A stretch of DNA of 35,929 bases from Chloroflexota bacterium (GTDB taxonomy: Bacteria > Chloroflexota > Limnocylindria > Limnocylindrales > CSP1-4). The translations under genes were made by a program, and so were the position numbers. Of this stretch, positions 15,444-24,881 are shown piece by piece. Positions within the stretch are counted from its first letter, which is position 1. The number at the start of each line of letters is the position of its first letter. The notes beneath the pieces are model-generated. The model was not told the DNA's origin. It saw only the letters and a list, made by a program, of their open reading frames with translations, and made no database searches. Where the stretch lies: contig JACPOU010000046.1 of assembly GCA_016191345.1 (NCBI GenBank), forward strand, positions 1 through 35,929, in the 5' to 3' direction.

Positions 15444-15449
15444 AGGGTA
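15444..15449 (-). promoter_or_regulatory. -10 box of the unknown gene on the minus strand (leaderless)
   Basis: Read on the minus strand, TACCCT is followed by six nt and then the ATG at 15437. It shows that the leaderless pattern is not limited to plus-strand genes. Confidence 0.45.
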
Positions 15450-15490
15450 GCCGCTCCATCCCCCGTTGCCGGTGCCGCGACCTCGCCCGG

Positions 15491-15496
15491 TACACT
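15491..15496 (+). promoter_or_regulatory. -10 box upstream of guaA
   Basis: TACACT predicts transcription from about 15503, leaving ~50 nt before the GTG at 15552. Two purine-rich runs (GGAGGAG at 15506-15512 and GGAGGG at 15535-15540) lie in the leader. Confidence 0.45.
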
Positions 15497-15551
15497 GGCC
15501 TCGTCGGAGGAGATCCGCCCGCGGGCGGCGCGCTGGAGGGCGGCATCGAGG

Positions 15552-17267
15552 GTGGCGGACAAGGGCAAGACGGTCCACGGCGAGGCGGCGAATGCCGGCC
15601 ATCGCGTCCTCGCCCCGGACGATGCCGAGGTGGAGGCCTATCTCGAGACGGCGCTCCACGCCCCGGGTCCCGAGCGGGCCGCCACGGACCGGCCCGCGAC
15701 CACGGAGCGCGGCACGGTCGTCATCCTCGACTTCGGCAGCCAGTTCGCCCAGCTGATCGCGCGCCGCGTCCGGGAGCTCAACGTCTACTCGGAGCTCCTC
15801 CCGCACGACACGCCGTACGCGGAGCTGGAGCGGCGGGGAGCCACCGCGATCATCCTGTCGGGCGGCCCGAACTCCGTCTACGACGCTGACGCACCGAAGC
15901 CCGACCCGGCGGTCTGGAGCGGCCGGATCCCGGTCCTGGGCATCTGCTACGGGGCCCAGCTCATGGCCCTCGAGCTCGGCGGCGACGTCCTCCCGGCCTC
16001 GAAGCGCGAGTACGGCCCCGCGACGATCACGATCACCGCCGACGAGCCGCTCTTCGCCGGCATCGATCGCGAGCAGCCCGTCTGGATGAGCCACGGCGAC
16101 TCGATCACCCGGCTCCCTGAGGGCTTCCACTCCACGGCCCACTCGGGCTCCACGCCGTTCGCCGGCCTCGTGGACGCGACCCGGAACCTGTACGGGATCC
16201 AGTTCCACCCCGAGGTGGCCCACACGCCCCGGGGGCGCGACATCCTCCGCAACTTCCTGCTCGGGATTGCCGGTGCCCAGCCCACCTGGACGCCGGCGAA
16301 CTTCATCGAGTCGACGGTCGCCGAGATCCGGGCACGGGTGGCCGCCCATGCCCGCGCCGTCGGTTCGGACGGCAAGGTCATCTGCGCCCTGTCGGGCGGC
16401 GTGGACTCGGCGGTTGCGGCCGCGCTCGTGCATCGGGCGGTGGGGGATCGGCTCACCTGCATCTACGTGGACCACGGCCTGATGCGGAAGAAGGAATCGG
16501 AGCTCCTCAGGGCGACGTTCGAGCAGCACCTCGGGATGCGCCTCGTCATGGTCGATGCCCGGGAGCGGTTCCTCGCCCGCCTGGCCGGCGTCGTGGATCC
16601 GGAGCAGAAGCGGAAGATCATCGGCGACGAGTTCATCCGGGTCTTCGAGGAGGAGGCGACGAAGCTCGGCCAGATCGACTTCCTGACCCAGGGCACGCTC
16701 TATCCCGACGTCATCGAGAGCGCGACCTCGGAGACGAAGACGGCCCAGAAGATCAAGACGCATCACAACGTCGGGGGCCTGCCGGCGGACCTGCGGTTCA
16801 AGCTGATCGAGCCGCTCCGCTATCTCTTCAAGGACGAGGTCCGGCTCGTCGGCGCGGAGCTGGGCCTGCCCGACGCGATGGTCCAGCGCCAGCCCTTCCC
16901 GGGTCCGGGGCTCGCGATCCGGATCATCGGCGAGGTGACCGCGTCGCGGCTGGACACCCTCCGCGACGCCGACTGGATCGTCATCGACGAGATCAAGGCC
17001 GCGGGCCTGTACCGGAACGTCTGGCAGTCGTTCGCGATCCTCACGCCGATCAACAGCGTCGGCGTGATGGGCGACGGGCGGACCTACGCGAACGTCGTCG
17101 CGATCCGGGCGGTGACCTCCGAGGACGGCATGACCGCCGACTGGGCAAAGCTGCCGTACGACGTCCTCGGCAGGATCTCGTCGCGGATCGTGAACGAGGT
17201 CCCCGGCGTCAACCGGGTCGTGTACGACATCAGCTCCAAGCCGCCGGCCACGATCGAGTGGGAGTGA
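15552..17267 (+). CDS. guaA: GMP synthase (glutamine-hydrolysing)
   Basis: This 571-residue enzyme converts XMP, ATP and glutamine to GMP. The N-terminal class I glutamine amidotransferase has VILDFGSQ, nucleophile Cys132 in GICYGAQ, and the catalytic His219/Glu221 pair in FHPE. The ATP pyrophosphatase domain has the P-loop SGGVDS at 281-286. The dimerisation domain carries [14 protein letters not shown] and ends in the family-typical PPATIEWE. The GTG at 15552 gives a ~55-residue extension before the amidotransferase core, longer than usual. The true start could lie further in, but no strong alternative was seen. Confidence 0.95.
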   Translation: MADKGKTVHGEAANAGHRVLAPDDAEVEAYLETALHAPGPERAATDRPATTERGTVVILDFGSQFAQLIARRVRELNVYSELLPHDTPYAELERRGATAIILSGGPNSVYDADAPKPDPAVWSGRIPVLGICYGAQLMALELGGDVLPASKREYGPATITITADEPLFAGIDREQPVWMSHGDSITRLPEGFHSTAHSGSTPFAGLVDATRNLYGIQFHPEVAHTPRGRDILRNFLLGIAGAQPTWTPANFIESTVAEIRARVAAHARAVGSDGKVICALSGGVDSAVAAALVHRAVGDRLTCIYVDHGLMRKKESELLRATFEQHLGMRLVMVDARERFLARLAGVVDPEQKRKIIGDEFIRVFEEEATKLGQIDFLTQGTLYPDVIESATSETKTAQKIKTHHNVGGLPADLRFKLIEPLRYLFKDEVRLVGAELGLPDAMVQRQPFPGPGLAIRIIGEVTASRLDTLRDADWIVIDEIKAAGLYRNVWQSFAILTPINSVGVMGDGRTYANVVAIRAVTSEDGMTADWAKLPYDVLGRISSRIVNEVPGVNRVVYDISSKPPATIEWE

Positions 17268-17317
17268 CGCGTCGGCGGGTCAGTGGCTCCAGGACGCGCC
17301 GTCCCGGTTCCAGCTGA

Positions 17318-18220
17318 TCAGCCCGCCGCGTCGGCCGTCAGGGCAGCGACGAGCCGTTCCGCACCCGGCAGCTGGCCCGCCGCCACGAACCGACGGAGGT
17401 GCTCGCCGGAGCGCGGCTCCGCGGCAAGGGCGCTCCGGTAGAGGCGCCGGCCTCGATCCTCGTCTCCGGAATCGAAGACCGCGACGGACAGCCAGAGCCG
17501 GATCTGGTCGTCATCCGGGGCAAGCTCGGCCGCACGCTCCAGGAACGCCAGCGCCGCGCTCTGCTCGCCGACCGCGATCGCCTCGAAGGCGTTGTCGAGC
17601 GATTCGTAGGCGCGGTTGAGGCGAAGGAGCCGGTCAAGCGCGTCGAGCGGCGCCGGGTCGTCGTCGACGCGGATGTCGAAGCGCACGTCCCAGGCCTGCG
17701 CCGTCGAGCCGCCCGGGACGACGACGAGCGCCGCCGACTGGCGGCCCCGCACGTCACCGCCCTCGGCCTCGGCCGCGCGGAGCGCGGCGACCAGCCGGCC
17801 CGCGAGGTCCCCGTCTGCCGCCTCGTACGCCTCGAGCATCGCGGGCCAGACGGTCGGCCGCTCCATCATGTTCGCGTGGACCGTGACGCCGTCGCCGGTG
17901 AGGTGGCCCGCGAAGGCCACGCAGTCCGCGCCGGTGTGCGCGGCGACGGCTCCCGTGGCGGAGACCATCCCGACCTGCCGGACGCCGGGGTCGCGGTCCG
18001 CCGCGAGCAGCTCGGCGAGGGCTCGCTCCGGGGTTCGGTCGGCGGCGAGCAGCTCCAGGCCCGCGTAGCCGTAGCGGGCGTCCACGAACGACTGGGTCGC
18101 GATCGCGCCGACGCCGGGCCGAACCCACGGCACGAGCGAGCCGACCGCGAACCAGCGGGTCTGGACGGCGACGCCGAGCTCGCCGGTCGCGGCGTCCCGG
18201 GCGGCGATCGAATAGGTCAT
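17318..18220 (-). CDS. DUF1028 family protein (Ntn-hydrolase-like)
   Basis: This 300-residue protein matches DUF1028: MTYSIAARDAATGELGVAVQ at the start, then VPWVRPGVGAIATQSFVDARYG and GHLTGDGVTVHANMM. The family is structurally related to N-terminal nucleophile hydrolases, and its substrate is unknown. After ~210 residues the sequence turns into helical repeats resembling TPR (ALAFLERAAELAPDDDQIRLWLSVAVFDSG). The ATG is chosen because the family N-terminus begins exactly there; GGAGG lies ~15 nt upstream, a wide spacing. It is convergent with guaA and divergent from the zinc-ribbon gene. Confidence 0.88.
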   Translation of the reverse strand: MTYSIAARDAATGELGVAVQTRWFAVGSLVPWVRPGVGAIATQSFVDARYGYAGLELLAADRTPERALAELLAADRDPGVRQVGMVSATGAVAAHTGADCVAFAGHLTGDGVTVHANMMERPTVWPAMLEAYEAADGDLAGRLVAALRAAEAEGGDVRGRQSAALVVVPGGSTAQAWDVRFDIRVDDDPAPLDALDRLLRLNRAYESLDNAFEAIAVGEQSAALAFLERAAELAPDDDQIRLWLSVAVFDSGDEDRGRRLYRSALAAEPRSGEHLRRFVAAGQLPGAERLVAALTADAAG

Positions 18221-18304
18221 GGGCCGCAGAGCGTGCCTCCGCGGACCGCGATGCGCAAGCCGCGAATGGGACCTCCGGGCTATTCCCGCGCCCGCGGATC
18301 GCGC

Positions 18305-18310
18305 TAGAGT
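18305..18310 (+). promoter_or_regulatory. -10 box of the zinc-ribbon gene (leaderless)
   Basis: TAGAGT is followed by seven nt and then the ATG at 18318, with no Shine-Dalgarno sequence. Confidence 0.5.
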
Positions 18311-18317
18311 GTCGGCC

Positions 18318-18860
18318 ATGTCCGAGCAGCCACTGTCCGGGGGCGGGCCGAGCGCCGACGACCTCATCTGTCCATGGTGTTCCGCAGCCCTGCCCGCCGC
18401 GGACGTCGCCACCTGTCCGTCCTGCGGGGCCGCCCTCCGGGAACCGTCCGAATCGGACATCCCGGGCGTCACGAAGGTGGACCACGAGAGCCTCCTGAAG
18501 GGTCGCGCCCCGGTCCAGAAGTCGCGTGGCCTGATGGGCTGGCTGTCCGGGGAATACGCCCCGGCGGAGGCCCCGGTCGATCACGAATCCATCGCCCCGC
18601 CGGCAGAGGAGGTCCGCCGCGAGATGCTCCGCCTGGAGATGGCGGCGCTCGAGGCCGAGGCCCAGGCCCGGCGCGGCGAGGCCGTCTCGCTCGTGGTCGA
18701 GGCGGTGGACGCCGAGGCAGCCAACGATCCCGATGCCCTCGACCCCGACGCGGCACTGGCCGCGCTGGCCGCCGAGGCGACCGACGACGCCAGCTCGGAC
18801 GATGCCGACACGGGCGACGCCGAAGCCACCGTCGACGACGAGGAGTCGACCCCGGCCTGA
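18318..18860 (+). CDS. Zinc-ribbon protein with an acidic tail
   Basis: This 180-residue protein has a four-cysteine zinc ribbon at about residues 18-36 (CPWC ... CPSC). A short conserved-looking segment follows (DIPGVTKVDHESLLKG), then a helical region (EEVRREMLRLEMAALEAEAQARRGE) and a strongly acidic, Ala-rich C-terminus. No catalytic motif is present. The SDIPGVTxVD segment suggests a specific binding function, but none is known. It is probably cytosolic. It starts a run of same-strand genes leading to UPF0182. Confidence 0.75.
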   Translation: MSEQPLSGGGPSADDLICPWCSAALPAADVATCPSCGAALREPSESDIPGVTKVDHESLLKGRAPVQKSRGLMGWLSGEYAPAEAPVDHESIAPPAEEVRREMLRLEMAALEAEAQARRGEAVSLVVEAVDAEAANDPDALDPDAALAALAAEATDDASSDDADTGDAEATVDDEESTPA

Positions 18861-18876
18861 CACGTTCGCGCCCCGC

Positions 18877-18882
18877 TATCCT
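18877..18882 (+). promoter_or_regulatory. -10 box of the gene at 18889 (leaderless)
   Basis: TATCCT is followed by six nt and then the ATG at 18889. A CTGACA at 18857-18862 is too close (14 nt) to be a good -35 box. Confidence 0.5.
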
Positions 18883-18888
18883 CGACGC

Positions 18889-19362
18889 ATGCCCGACCGC
18901 CTCGCTTCGCCCGGGATCTCGTTCCTCAGGGAGCAGGTCGTCCGCGCCGGCGATCGAGACCTGTTCGCCGGCATGGCCCGCCCCACGACCGGCCCGGACG
19001 ATTGGTGGCTCGCGATCCTGTGGGTCCGCGACGGGGACGGCATCGTGGCCTTCCGGGACGTGGCACCCGCCGCGGGGCCTCCGCCGGAGCCGCCGCTCGC
19101 GCGCCTCGGACCGGCGATGTCGGGGAACCTCTCCGGGCTGATCCGCGAGGACGAGGGCCGCCTCTCCATCCGCCTCGGCCTCGTCGCGCCGCCCGACGAG
19201 CCGGACCGGCCGTGGCGCTGCCCGCTGGCCATCCGGGCCGGATTCCGGTGGGAGCCGGCGCGCGCCGCGACGATGACCCCGAATGCCCTCGCGAGCGAGG
19301 TGCTGACCGCGTTCCGGCAGGCGGTCGAGGGTCTTGGCGGTCGGCGGCCCGCCGCAGCGTAG
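18889..19362 (+). CDS. Protein of unknown function
   Basis: This 157-residue soluble protein is not recognised. It alternates short strands with Trp-rich turns (DDWWLAILWVRDGDGIVAFRDV, RPWRCPLAIRAGFRWEP) and ends in a helix (PNALASEVLTAFRQAVEGL). No cysteine cluster, signal peptide or membrane segment is present. The ATG is supported by the -10 box and by consistent coding base use. Its stop overlaps the -10 box of the UPF0182 gene. Confidence 0.65.
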   Translation: MPDRLASPGISFLREQVVRAGDRDLFAGMARPTTGPDDWWLAILWVRDGDGIVAFRDVAPAAGPPPEPPLARLGPAMSGNLSGLIREDEGRLSIRLGLVAPPDEPDRPWRCPLAIRAGFRWEPARAATMTPNALASEVLTAFRQAVEGLGGRRPAAA

Positions 19363-19365
19363 ACT
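19360..19365 (+). promoter_or_regulatory. -10 box of the UPF0182 gene (leaderless)
   Basis: TAGACT overlaps the stop codon of the preceding gene and is followed by seven nt and then the ATG at 19373. No Shine-Dalgarno sequence is present. Confidence 0.5.
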
Positions 19366-19372
19366 CCCTCCG

Positions 19373-22300
19373 ATGCAAGACGACGATCCCGCAGGACCCT
19401 TCCGCCCCGATTTCGGCGCCCGACGGCGCCCCGGCCCCGGGCCGGGCCGGGCCAGGCCCGTCCGCAGCGCCGGAGCCGGCACCGGCGGACCCAGCCGGCG
19501 CCTCTGGGTCCTCGGCGGGATCCTGCTCGTCATCCTCCTCTTCGGCGCGGGCCTCATCGAGTTCTGGACGGACGCGATCTGGTATCGGAGCGTCGGATTC
19601 GATGCCGTGTTCTGGACTCGCATCGGCGCCGGGCTTGCCCTCTTCGTCGCGGGCGTGGTGCTCTCCCTCGTCGTCCTCGTCGGCAACCTCTGGCTGGCCC
19701 GCCGGCTCGCCCCGCCGCCGAACGGCGTGCCGGGCACATTCCGCGACCTCTTCGAACGCCTGAACGAGGCCGGGTTGACGGGCTCCCGCGAGGACGGCTT
19801 CGACAGCCGCCCGCCTCGCCCAGTCACCGTCGGCCCGGAATCCATCCCGGACCTCACGCCGACGGCGACCCTCGTCCTCGTGGGGCTGTCCATCTTCGCG
19901 GCCCTGATCATCGGTGCATCGATGGCCGGCGCCTGGCAGACCGTCCTGCTCTGGATCAATCGCGTCCCCTTCGCCGCGGCCGGTGCCACGACGAGCGTGG
20001 ACCCGATTTTCGGGCGGGACATCAGCTGGTTCCTCTTCGACCTGCCGTTCCTCCGGACGATCCAGTCGGTCTTCAACGGGCTCGTGCTCGGCGGGCTGAT
20101 CGTCGCCTTCGGGCGGTACCTCGCCGGCGCGCCGCAGAGCGGGCTCTCGTTTCCGACCCCGGTGCGCGTTCACCTCGCGGTCCTGGCCGGCCTGTACCTC
20201 CTGTCGGTCGCCTTCGGCTACCAGCTCGACAAGTACGAGCTCGTCTACTCCGGGCGCGGCGCTGGCGGGATCATCGGCGTGAGCTTCACCGACCAGAACG
20301 CCCAGTTCTTCGCCTACGACCTGCTCACGGTCCTGTCCGCCTTCGCCGCGGCCTTCCTCATCGGTGGTGCGTTCACCCGGTGGACGTGGCCGCTCGGCGC
20401 GACCGTCGTGGCCTGGGTCCTTGCCTCCCTCGTCGTGGGGCGGATCTACCCCGAGGTCGTCCAGCGGCTCACCGTCGATCCGAACCGGCTCCAGCAGGAG
20501 CAGCCGTACATCGCGAACAACATCGCGATGACGAGGGAGGCGTTTTCGCTCGCGGGCTGGGAAGAACGGCAGTACTCGGGTGACAAGGTCCTGACGAAGG
20601 ACCAGATCGCGGCCGAGGCGGCCACCTTCGCAAACGCCCGGCTGTGGGACTACCGGCCCCTCGGCGACACGCTGGACCAGCTCCAGACGGTCCGCCGCTA
20701 CTACGACTTCACGGACGTCGACACCGATCGCTACACCATCAACGGCGCCGAGCGCCAGGTCATGCTCTCCGCCCGGGAGCTCAACATCGCCGCCAACGAT
20801 CAGGCGACGGGCTGGGTGAACCAGCGGATCATCTACACGCATGGCATCGGCGTCGCGATGGTGCCGGTCAACGAGGTCACGACCGAGGGCCAGCCCCTGC
20901 TCTACATCAAGAACCTGCCCCCGGTCTCGACGGGCGGCGCCCCGACCATCACCGAGCCGCGGATCTACTTTGGCGAGGCGAAGTCCGACTACGTCGTCGT
21001 CCGGGCCCGCCAGGACGAGTTCGACTACCCGCGCGGGGAGGGTGACGGCGGCGGCGATACCCAGGTCCGCACCCGGTGGACCGGCAAGACCGGCATCGGC
21101 CTGGACACGACCCTGTCGCGGCTCCTGTTCGCCCTCCGCTTCCGCGACCTGGACCTGCTCATCAGCGACCAGGTGACGGCGGACAGCGAGGTCCTGATGT
21201 ATCGAACGCTGAGCGAGCGGCTCGCGCTCATCGCTCCCTTCCTCGCCTACGACAAGGATCCCTACGTCGTCATCACCGACGCGGGCCGGCTGGTCTACGT
21301 CCAGGACGCCTTCACGACGAGCAATCGCTTCCCGAATGCCCAGGGGATCGACCCGACATCGATCGGCGCCACGGGCCTCCGGACCGGCCCCATCAACTAC
21401 ATCCGGAACAGCGTCAAGGTCGTGATGGACGCCTACGACGGGACGATGACCTTCTACGTCAGCGATCCCAGCGACCCGATCATCCAGGCCTACCAGGGCA
21501 TCTTCCCGACCCTGTTCCGCCCGCTGGCCGAGATGCCGGGCGACATCCGGGCTCACCTCCGGGTGCCGGAAGACCTCTTCAACGTCCAGACCGCGGTCTT
21601 CGGCCGATACCACGTCACGAACCCCGAGGTGTTCTTCAGCGGCCAGGACCTGTGGACGGTGCCCGGCGACGCCAAGAACGACCAGAGCCTCCCCTCGGAG
21701 GCGTACTACGTGATCATGCGGATGCCCGGCGAGCCGGACCCCGAGTTCCTCCTGCTCCAGCCGATGGTTCCCCAGGGCCGCCCGAACATGATCGCGTGGG
21801 TCGCGGCGCGGAACGACGGCGCGAAATACGGCGCCGTCCGCGTCTACCGGTTCCCCACCGATACCTCCGTGTTCGGGCCGACCCAGATCGAGGCGCGCAT
21901 CGATCAGGATCCCACCATCAGCGCCCAGGTCACGCTCTGGAACCAGTCGGGCAGCAAGGTGGTCCGGGGCAACCTGATCGTCGTGCCGGTCGGGGACACC
22001 CTCATCTACCTCCAGCCCGTCTACCTGCAGTCGACCTCGTCGTCGTTCCCGGAGTTCCAGCGGATCGTCGTCGCGTCGCCGACCTCGGTCGTCTGGGGCC
22101 GGACGCTGGCCGAGGCGCTGGACCTCCTCCTCCAGACGGGCGGCGGCCCCGGACCGTCGCCATCGCCGACCCCCGGCGGGACGCCGGGACCCACCGCGTC
22201 GCCGGGAACCACGCCGGTCCCGACGGTCGGGCCGGGGCTGCCCTCGGACGTGGCGGCGCTCATCGCGTATGCGAACACGCACTTCGAGGCGGCCCAGGCC

Positions 22301-22411
22301 GCCCTCCGGAACGGTGACTTCGCCGCCTACGGCCGCGAGATCGAGCTGGTGCGGCAGGCCCTGTCGCGGCTCGATGAGCTCGCCGGAGCGACCGCCTCGC
22401 CCGCTCCCTGA
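19373..22411 (+). CDS. UPF0182 family integral membrane protein
   Basis: This 1012-residue protein belongs to UPF0182 (COG1615), large membrane proteins of unknown function found in Actinomycetota, Cyanobacteria and Chloroflexota. A basic, Gly/Pro-rich head (1-43) precedes helices at ~44-62 and ~84-105. About five more helices follow in the first third, leaving a long outside domain with the family segments TVDPNRLQQEQPYIANNIAMTR (shortened here as PNRLQQEQPYI) and YGVGVAMVPVNEV-like GIGVAMVPVNEVT. The C-terminus has a Pro/Ser/Thr linker (PSPSPTPGGTPGP) and a short helical end. The start follows a -10 box; an upstream ATG at 19334 lies within the previous gene. The length is normal. Confidence 0.92.
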   Translation: MQDDDPAGPFRPDFGARRRPGPGPGRARPVRSAGAGTGGPSRRLWVLGGILLVILLFGAGLIEFWTDAIWYRSVGFDAVFWTRIGAGLALFVAGVVLSLVVLVGNLWLARRLAPPPNGVPGTFRDLFERLNEAGLTGSREDGFDSRPPRPVTVGPESIPDLTPTATLVLVGLSIFAALIIGASMAGAWQTVLLWINRVPFAAAGATTSVDPIFGRDISWFLFDLPFLRTIQSVFNGLVLGGLIVAFGRYLAGAPQSGLSFPTPVRVHLAVLAGLYLLSVAFGYQLDKYELVYSGRGAGGIIGVSFTDQNAQFFAYDLLTVLSAFAAAFLIGGAFTRWTWPLGATVVAWVLASLVVGRIYPEVVQRLTVDPNRLQQEQPYIANNIAMTREAFSLAGWEERQYSGDKVLTKDQIAAEAATFANARLWDYRPLGDTLDQLQTVRRYYDFTDVDTDRYTINGAERQVMLSARELNIAANDQATGWVNQRIIYTHGIGVAMVPVNEVTTEGQPLLYIKNLPPVSTGGAPTITEPRIYFGEAKSDYVVVRARQDEFDYPRGEGDGGGDTQVRTRWTGKTGIGLDTTLSRLLFALRFRDLDLLISDQVTADSEVLMYRTLSERLALIAPFLAYDKDPYVVITDAGRLVYVQDAFTTSNRFPNAQGIDPTSIGATGLRTGPINYIRNSVKVVMDAYDGTMTFYVSDPSDPIIQAYQGIFPTLFRPLAEMPGDIRAHLRVPEDLFNVQTAVFGRYHVTNPEVFFSGQDLWTVPGDAKNDQSLPSEAYYVIMRMPGEPDPEFLLLQPMVPQGRPNMIAWVAARNDGAKYGAVRVYRFPTDTSVFGPTQIEARIDQDPTISAQVTLWNQSGSKVVRGNLIVVPVGDTLIYLQPVYLQSTSSSFPEFQRIVVASPTSVVWGRTLAEALDLLLQTGGGPGPSPSPTPGGTPGPTASPGTTPVPTVGPGLPSDVAALIAYANTHFEAAQAALRNGDFAAYGREIELVRQALSRLDELAGATASPAP

Positions 22412-22428
22412 TCCCGAGGATCCGTCCC

Positions 22429-23352
22429 GTGTCGCTGGCCGCGTCGCTGGCCGCGTCGCTCCTCGCGGCGCTGAGTCGCCCGGCATGGTGGGCGATGGCC
22501 CTCGCCGCGTTCCTCGTCCGCGGCGGCTTCCTGCTCCTGCTCCTGCCGATCGTCCGGCTGCCGACGCCCGCCGGCCTCGCCAACGAGATCGGGCCGACGC
22601 TCGTCGGATTCGTCTTCGGCGGGGCCTCGGCCGGCTTCATCGTCCTCGTGGCCACGATCTCGGCCGTCCTGCTGTTGTGGCGGGTCCTCGGGGGCCTCGC
22701 CGGCGCGACACTCGACCTGGCCCTGGCCCGCGAGGTGGCCGCGGACGAGGAGCTCGGCGGGGTCGCCCCGCCGATCGGCGGGGGGCCGTGGCGTGCCCTC
22801 GCGGCCCGCCTGCTCGCGCACGTGCCGACGGCCGTCGTGCTCGTGCTGGGATCGGTGCGCCTGGTCGAGGAGGGGTACCAGGAGCTGATCCGTCCCGGCG
22901 ACCCGGCCATCCCGATCGCGCTCCGGATCGCGCTCCGGATCCCCGACGTCGTGGGGGCCCTGGTCGTCGCGTGGCTCGCCGGCGAAACGGTCGGGGGTCT
23001 CGCTGTCCGGCACCTCGCCTGGGGCGCGGGCGTCGGCGCAGCGATCGGACGGGGGGCCCGCTCTGGCTTCCGGCCCAGCGGTCTCGTGACCCTCGTCGTC
23101 ACCGGTGCCGTCGTTGCGACGGTCCTCCTCGGAAGCGGGATCGCGACCAACGTGGCCTGGGAGCAACTCCGGACGGAGCTCGTCGACGGGCGGACCCGGA
23201 CCGAGATCGTCATCGCCCTCGCGCTCTTTCTCGCGACCTGGGGTGGCGGCCTGTGGCTGACATCGCTCGCCCTTGCGTGGCGCTCGGCGGCCTGGACGTT
23301 CGAGGTCGCCCGCCACCTGCCGACCCGGACCATCGACTCCCCGCCGGGCTGA
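22429..23352 (+). CDS. Polytopic membrane protein of unknown function
   Basis: This 307-residue protein is not recognised. It has about six hydrophobic segments, including WWAMALAAFLVRGGFLLLLL (~20-40), GPTLVGFVFGG...LLLW, VTLVVTGAVVATVLLGSG and IVIALALFLATWGGGLWLTS, so it is an integral membrane protein. The start is GTG, 17 nt after the UPF0182 stop, with GAGGA nine nt upstream, so the two are probably one transcript. The first codons are a short in-frame repeat (SLAASLAAS), and IALRIALRI repeats later. Confidence 0.75.
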   Translation: MSLAASLAASLLAALSRPAWWAMALAAFLVRGGFLLLLLPIVRLPTPAGLANEIGPTLVGFVFGGASAGFIVLVATISAVLLLWRVLGGLAGATLDLALAREVAADEELGGVAPPIGGGPWRALAARLLAHVPTAVVLVLGSVRLVEEGYQELIRPGDPAIPIALRIALRIPDVVGALVVAWLAGETVGGLAVRHLAWGAGVGAAIGRGARSGFRPSGLVTLVVTGAVVATVLLGSGIATNVAWEQLRTELVDGRTRTEIVIALALFLATWGGGLWLTSLALAWRSAAWTFEVARHLPTRTIDSPPG

Positions 23353-23435
23353 CCGTCGCGGGGGCTTCCGCTCGGGGGTCCGTTCTGGCACCCTGACGAC
23401 CTCGGCCGCGGGGTGCCGAGGAGAGGGGAGTGGTC

Positions 23436-24590
23436 ATGCCGGGATCCATCCCATGCCCGTCCTGCGGTGCGCCGGTCGCGGCGGACCGAGCGGCCTGCCC
23501 GTCCTGTGGGACGCTCGTCGCGTCGATGGCCGCCTCGATCGTTGACCCGGTGGCCGCGCCCGACGCGCCCCAGCTGGCGGAGACCGCGCCCGACGCGCCC
23601 CAGCTGGCGGACACCGCGCCCGACGCGCCCCAGCTGGCGGACACCGCGCCCGCGCCCGAGCGTGCGGACGAGCCGCCCGTGCTCGAGGTGGCCGACGAGG
23701 CGCTCGCACCTGCCGTCGCGGTCGATGCCCTTGGGCCCGAGGTGGCAGGCGAGCTCGCGCCGCTCGCGACCGCGGCGGCCACCGCGGCGCCGGCGCCAGG
23801 GGACACGAGCAGCGCGGCGGACGGCATCGCGTCGGGCGGCATCGTGCCGGGTTCGTACCTCCCGCCCTCCACGGTCCACCGGGCGGTGCCGCCCAACGCC
23901 CTGGCCCCCGACTCGGTGCCGGCAGCCACCCGCGCCGAGCCCGGCCTTCGCGGCGGCGCCCAGGGCGTGGACGCGCTCGCGTGGCCCGGGTTGCTCCGGC
24001 CGTCCGCCACGACCACCCCGGTCGCGTCCGGGCCACCCGGGAGCCCCGTCCCGACACTCTCGGCCGCGGCGGCTGCGCCCGCCGGTATCGGAGCCACCAT
24101 GCCCGTCGCGCCCGGCGCCGCTGCTGCGACCACGACCAGCCGTTCTCCCGCCCCGCGCCCGGGACACGCCTCCATCCTCGCCGATCTGCCGTTCGACGCT
24201 CCCGACGAGCTGGAGGGCTGGCTGGTCGTCCTCGGCGGCGGCACTGCCCTCCTCGGGTTCCTGCTGCCGTGGCGGTCGGCCCTCTCGAGCGGCTTCAGCG
24301 GCTACTTCGAGAGCTGGGGCCTGGGGATCGGGACGAACCTCCCGATCGTCGTCCTCGTCATCGTCGCGACCGCCCTGTCCATCGTCCCGAACCGCGTCGC
24401 CGACTGGTTCCGGCACGGGGTCCTGGGCATGGTCGCGGGCGGGGTCCTGTTCGGGCTCGTCTGGCTCTACCTGTCCGGTGGCGGCGAGCTCGGGGCGATC
24501 CTTGCGGCCGTCGGTGCGGTCCTCCTCATCGGCGGCGGCGTGGTCGCCGTCTCGCCCGGGCGACGCGAGGTCCGACCCGAGGGGCGCTGA
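23436..24590 (+). CDS. Zinc-ribbon membrane protein with a long Ala/Pro linker
   Basis: This 384-residue protein starts with a zinc ribbon (CPSCGAPVAADRAACPSCG, residues ~7-25). A ~220-residue Ala/Pro/Thr-rich linker follows and includes a three-fold 10-residue repeat (APDAPQLADT). About four membrane helices lie in the last third (WLVVLGGGTALLGFLL, LPIVVLVIVATALSIV, GVLGMVAGGVLFGLVWLYL, AILAAVGAVLLIGGGVVAV). It is likely anchored with the ribbon in the cytoplasm. The function is unknown. ATG at 23436 is preferred, with GAGGGGAG five nt upstream; a GTG two codons earlier is an alternative. Confidence 0.75.
   Translation: MPGSIPCPSCGAPVAADRAACPSCGTLVASMAASIVDPVAAPDAPQLAETAPDAPQLADTAPDAPQLADTAPAPERADEPPVLEVADEALAPAVAVDALGPEVAGELAPLATAAATAAPAPGDTSSAADGIASGGIVPGSYLPPSTVHRAVPPNALAPDSVPAATRAEPGLRGGAQGVDALAWPGLLRPSATTTPVASGPPGSPVPTLSAAAAAPAGIGATMPVAPGAAAATTTSRSPAPRPGHASILADLPFDAPDELEGWLVVLGGGTALLGFLLPWRSALSSGFSGYFESWGLGIGTNLPIVVLVIVATALSIVPNRVADWFRHGVLGMVAGGVLFGLVWLYLSGGGELGAILAAVGAVLLIGGGVVAVSPGRREVRPEGR
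23554..23643 (+). repeat. 30-bp in-frame tandem repeat
   Basis: Three 30-bp units starting at 23554, 23584 and 23614 encode APDAPQLA(E/D)T three times in the linker of the zinc-ribbon membrane protein. The units differ at only one or two bases, so the expansion is recent. Confidence 0.9.
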
Positions 24591-24603
24591 AGGGAGAACC
24601 CGG

Positions 24604-24622
24604 GGCCGCGGTCACCGCGGCC
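24604..24622 (+). terminator. GC-rich hairpin after the zinc-ribbon membrane gene
   Basis: GGCCGCGGT and ACCGCGGCC are perfect inverted arms around a single C, 13 nt after the stop. No T-run follows, so it is at best a possible terminator or transcript-end stabiliser. Confidence 0.3.
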
Positions 24623-24776
24623 CACGGCCCCGCCACGTCGGCCCACGGCCCCGCCACTTGGGCGCACGGCCCCGCCACTTGGGCGCACGGCCCCGCCACT
24701 TGGGCGCACGGCCCCGCCACTTGGGCGCACGGCCCCGCCACTTCGACCTTGGGCGCACGGCCCCGCCACTTCGACA
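24623..24776. repeat. 21-bp tandem repeat array
   Basis: CACGGCCCCGCCA recurs at 24623, 24644, 24665, 24686, 24707 and 24728, a strict 21-bp period. A seventh copy at 24756 follows a 28-bp step. The period is a multiple of three, but no gene with a credible start or coding signal runs through it. It lies in the 646-nt gap between two zinc-ribbon genes. Confidence 0.85.
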
Positions 24777-24881
24777 CCAGGCGGGGCTTCTTCAAATGCT
24801 CTGCGTCAGATCGACACCTGCGCTGAATTCGCCGGAATCCGGCGGTCGTGTGGAGCGTGGCACGGCTCCAACGGCCCGGCG

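Noticed and set aside
18926..22486. 1186-codon open frame opposite UPF0182
   Set aside because: The plus-strand UPF0182 family match is decisive. The opposite frame is a high-GC shadow of charged low-complexity sequence.
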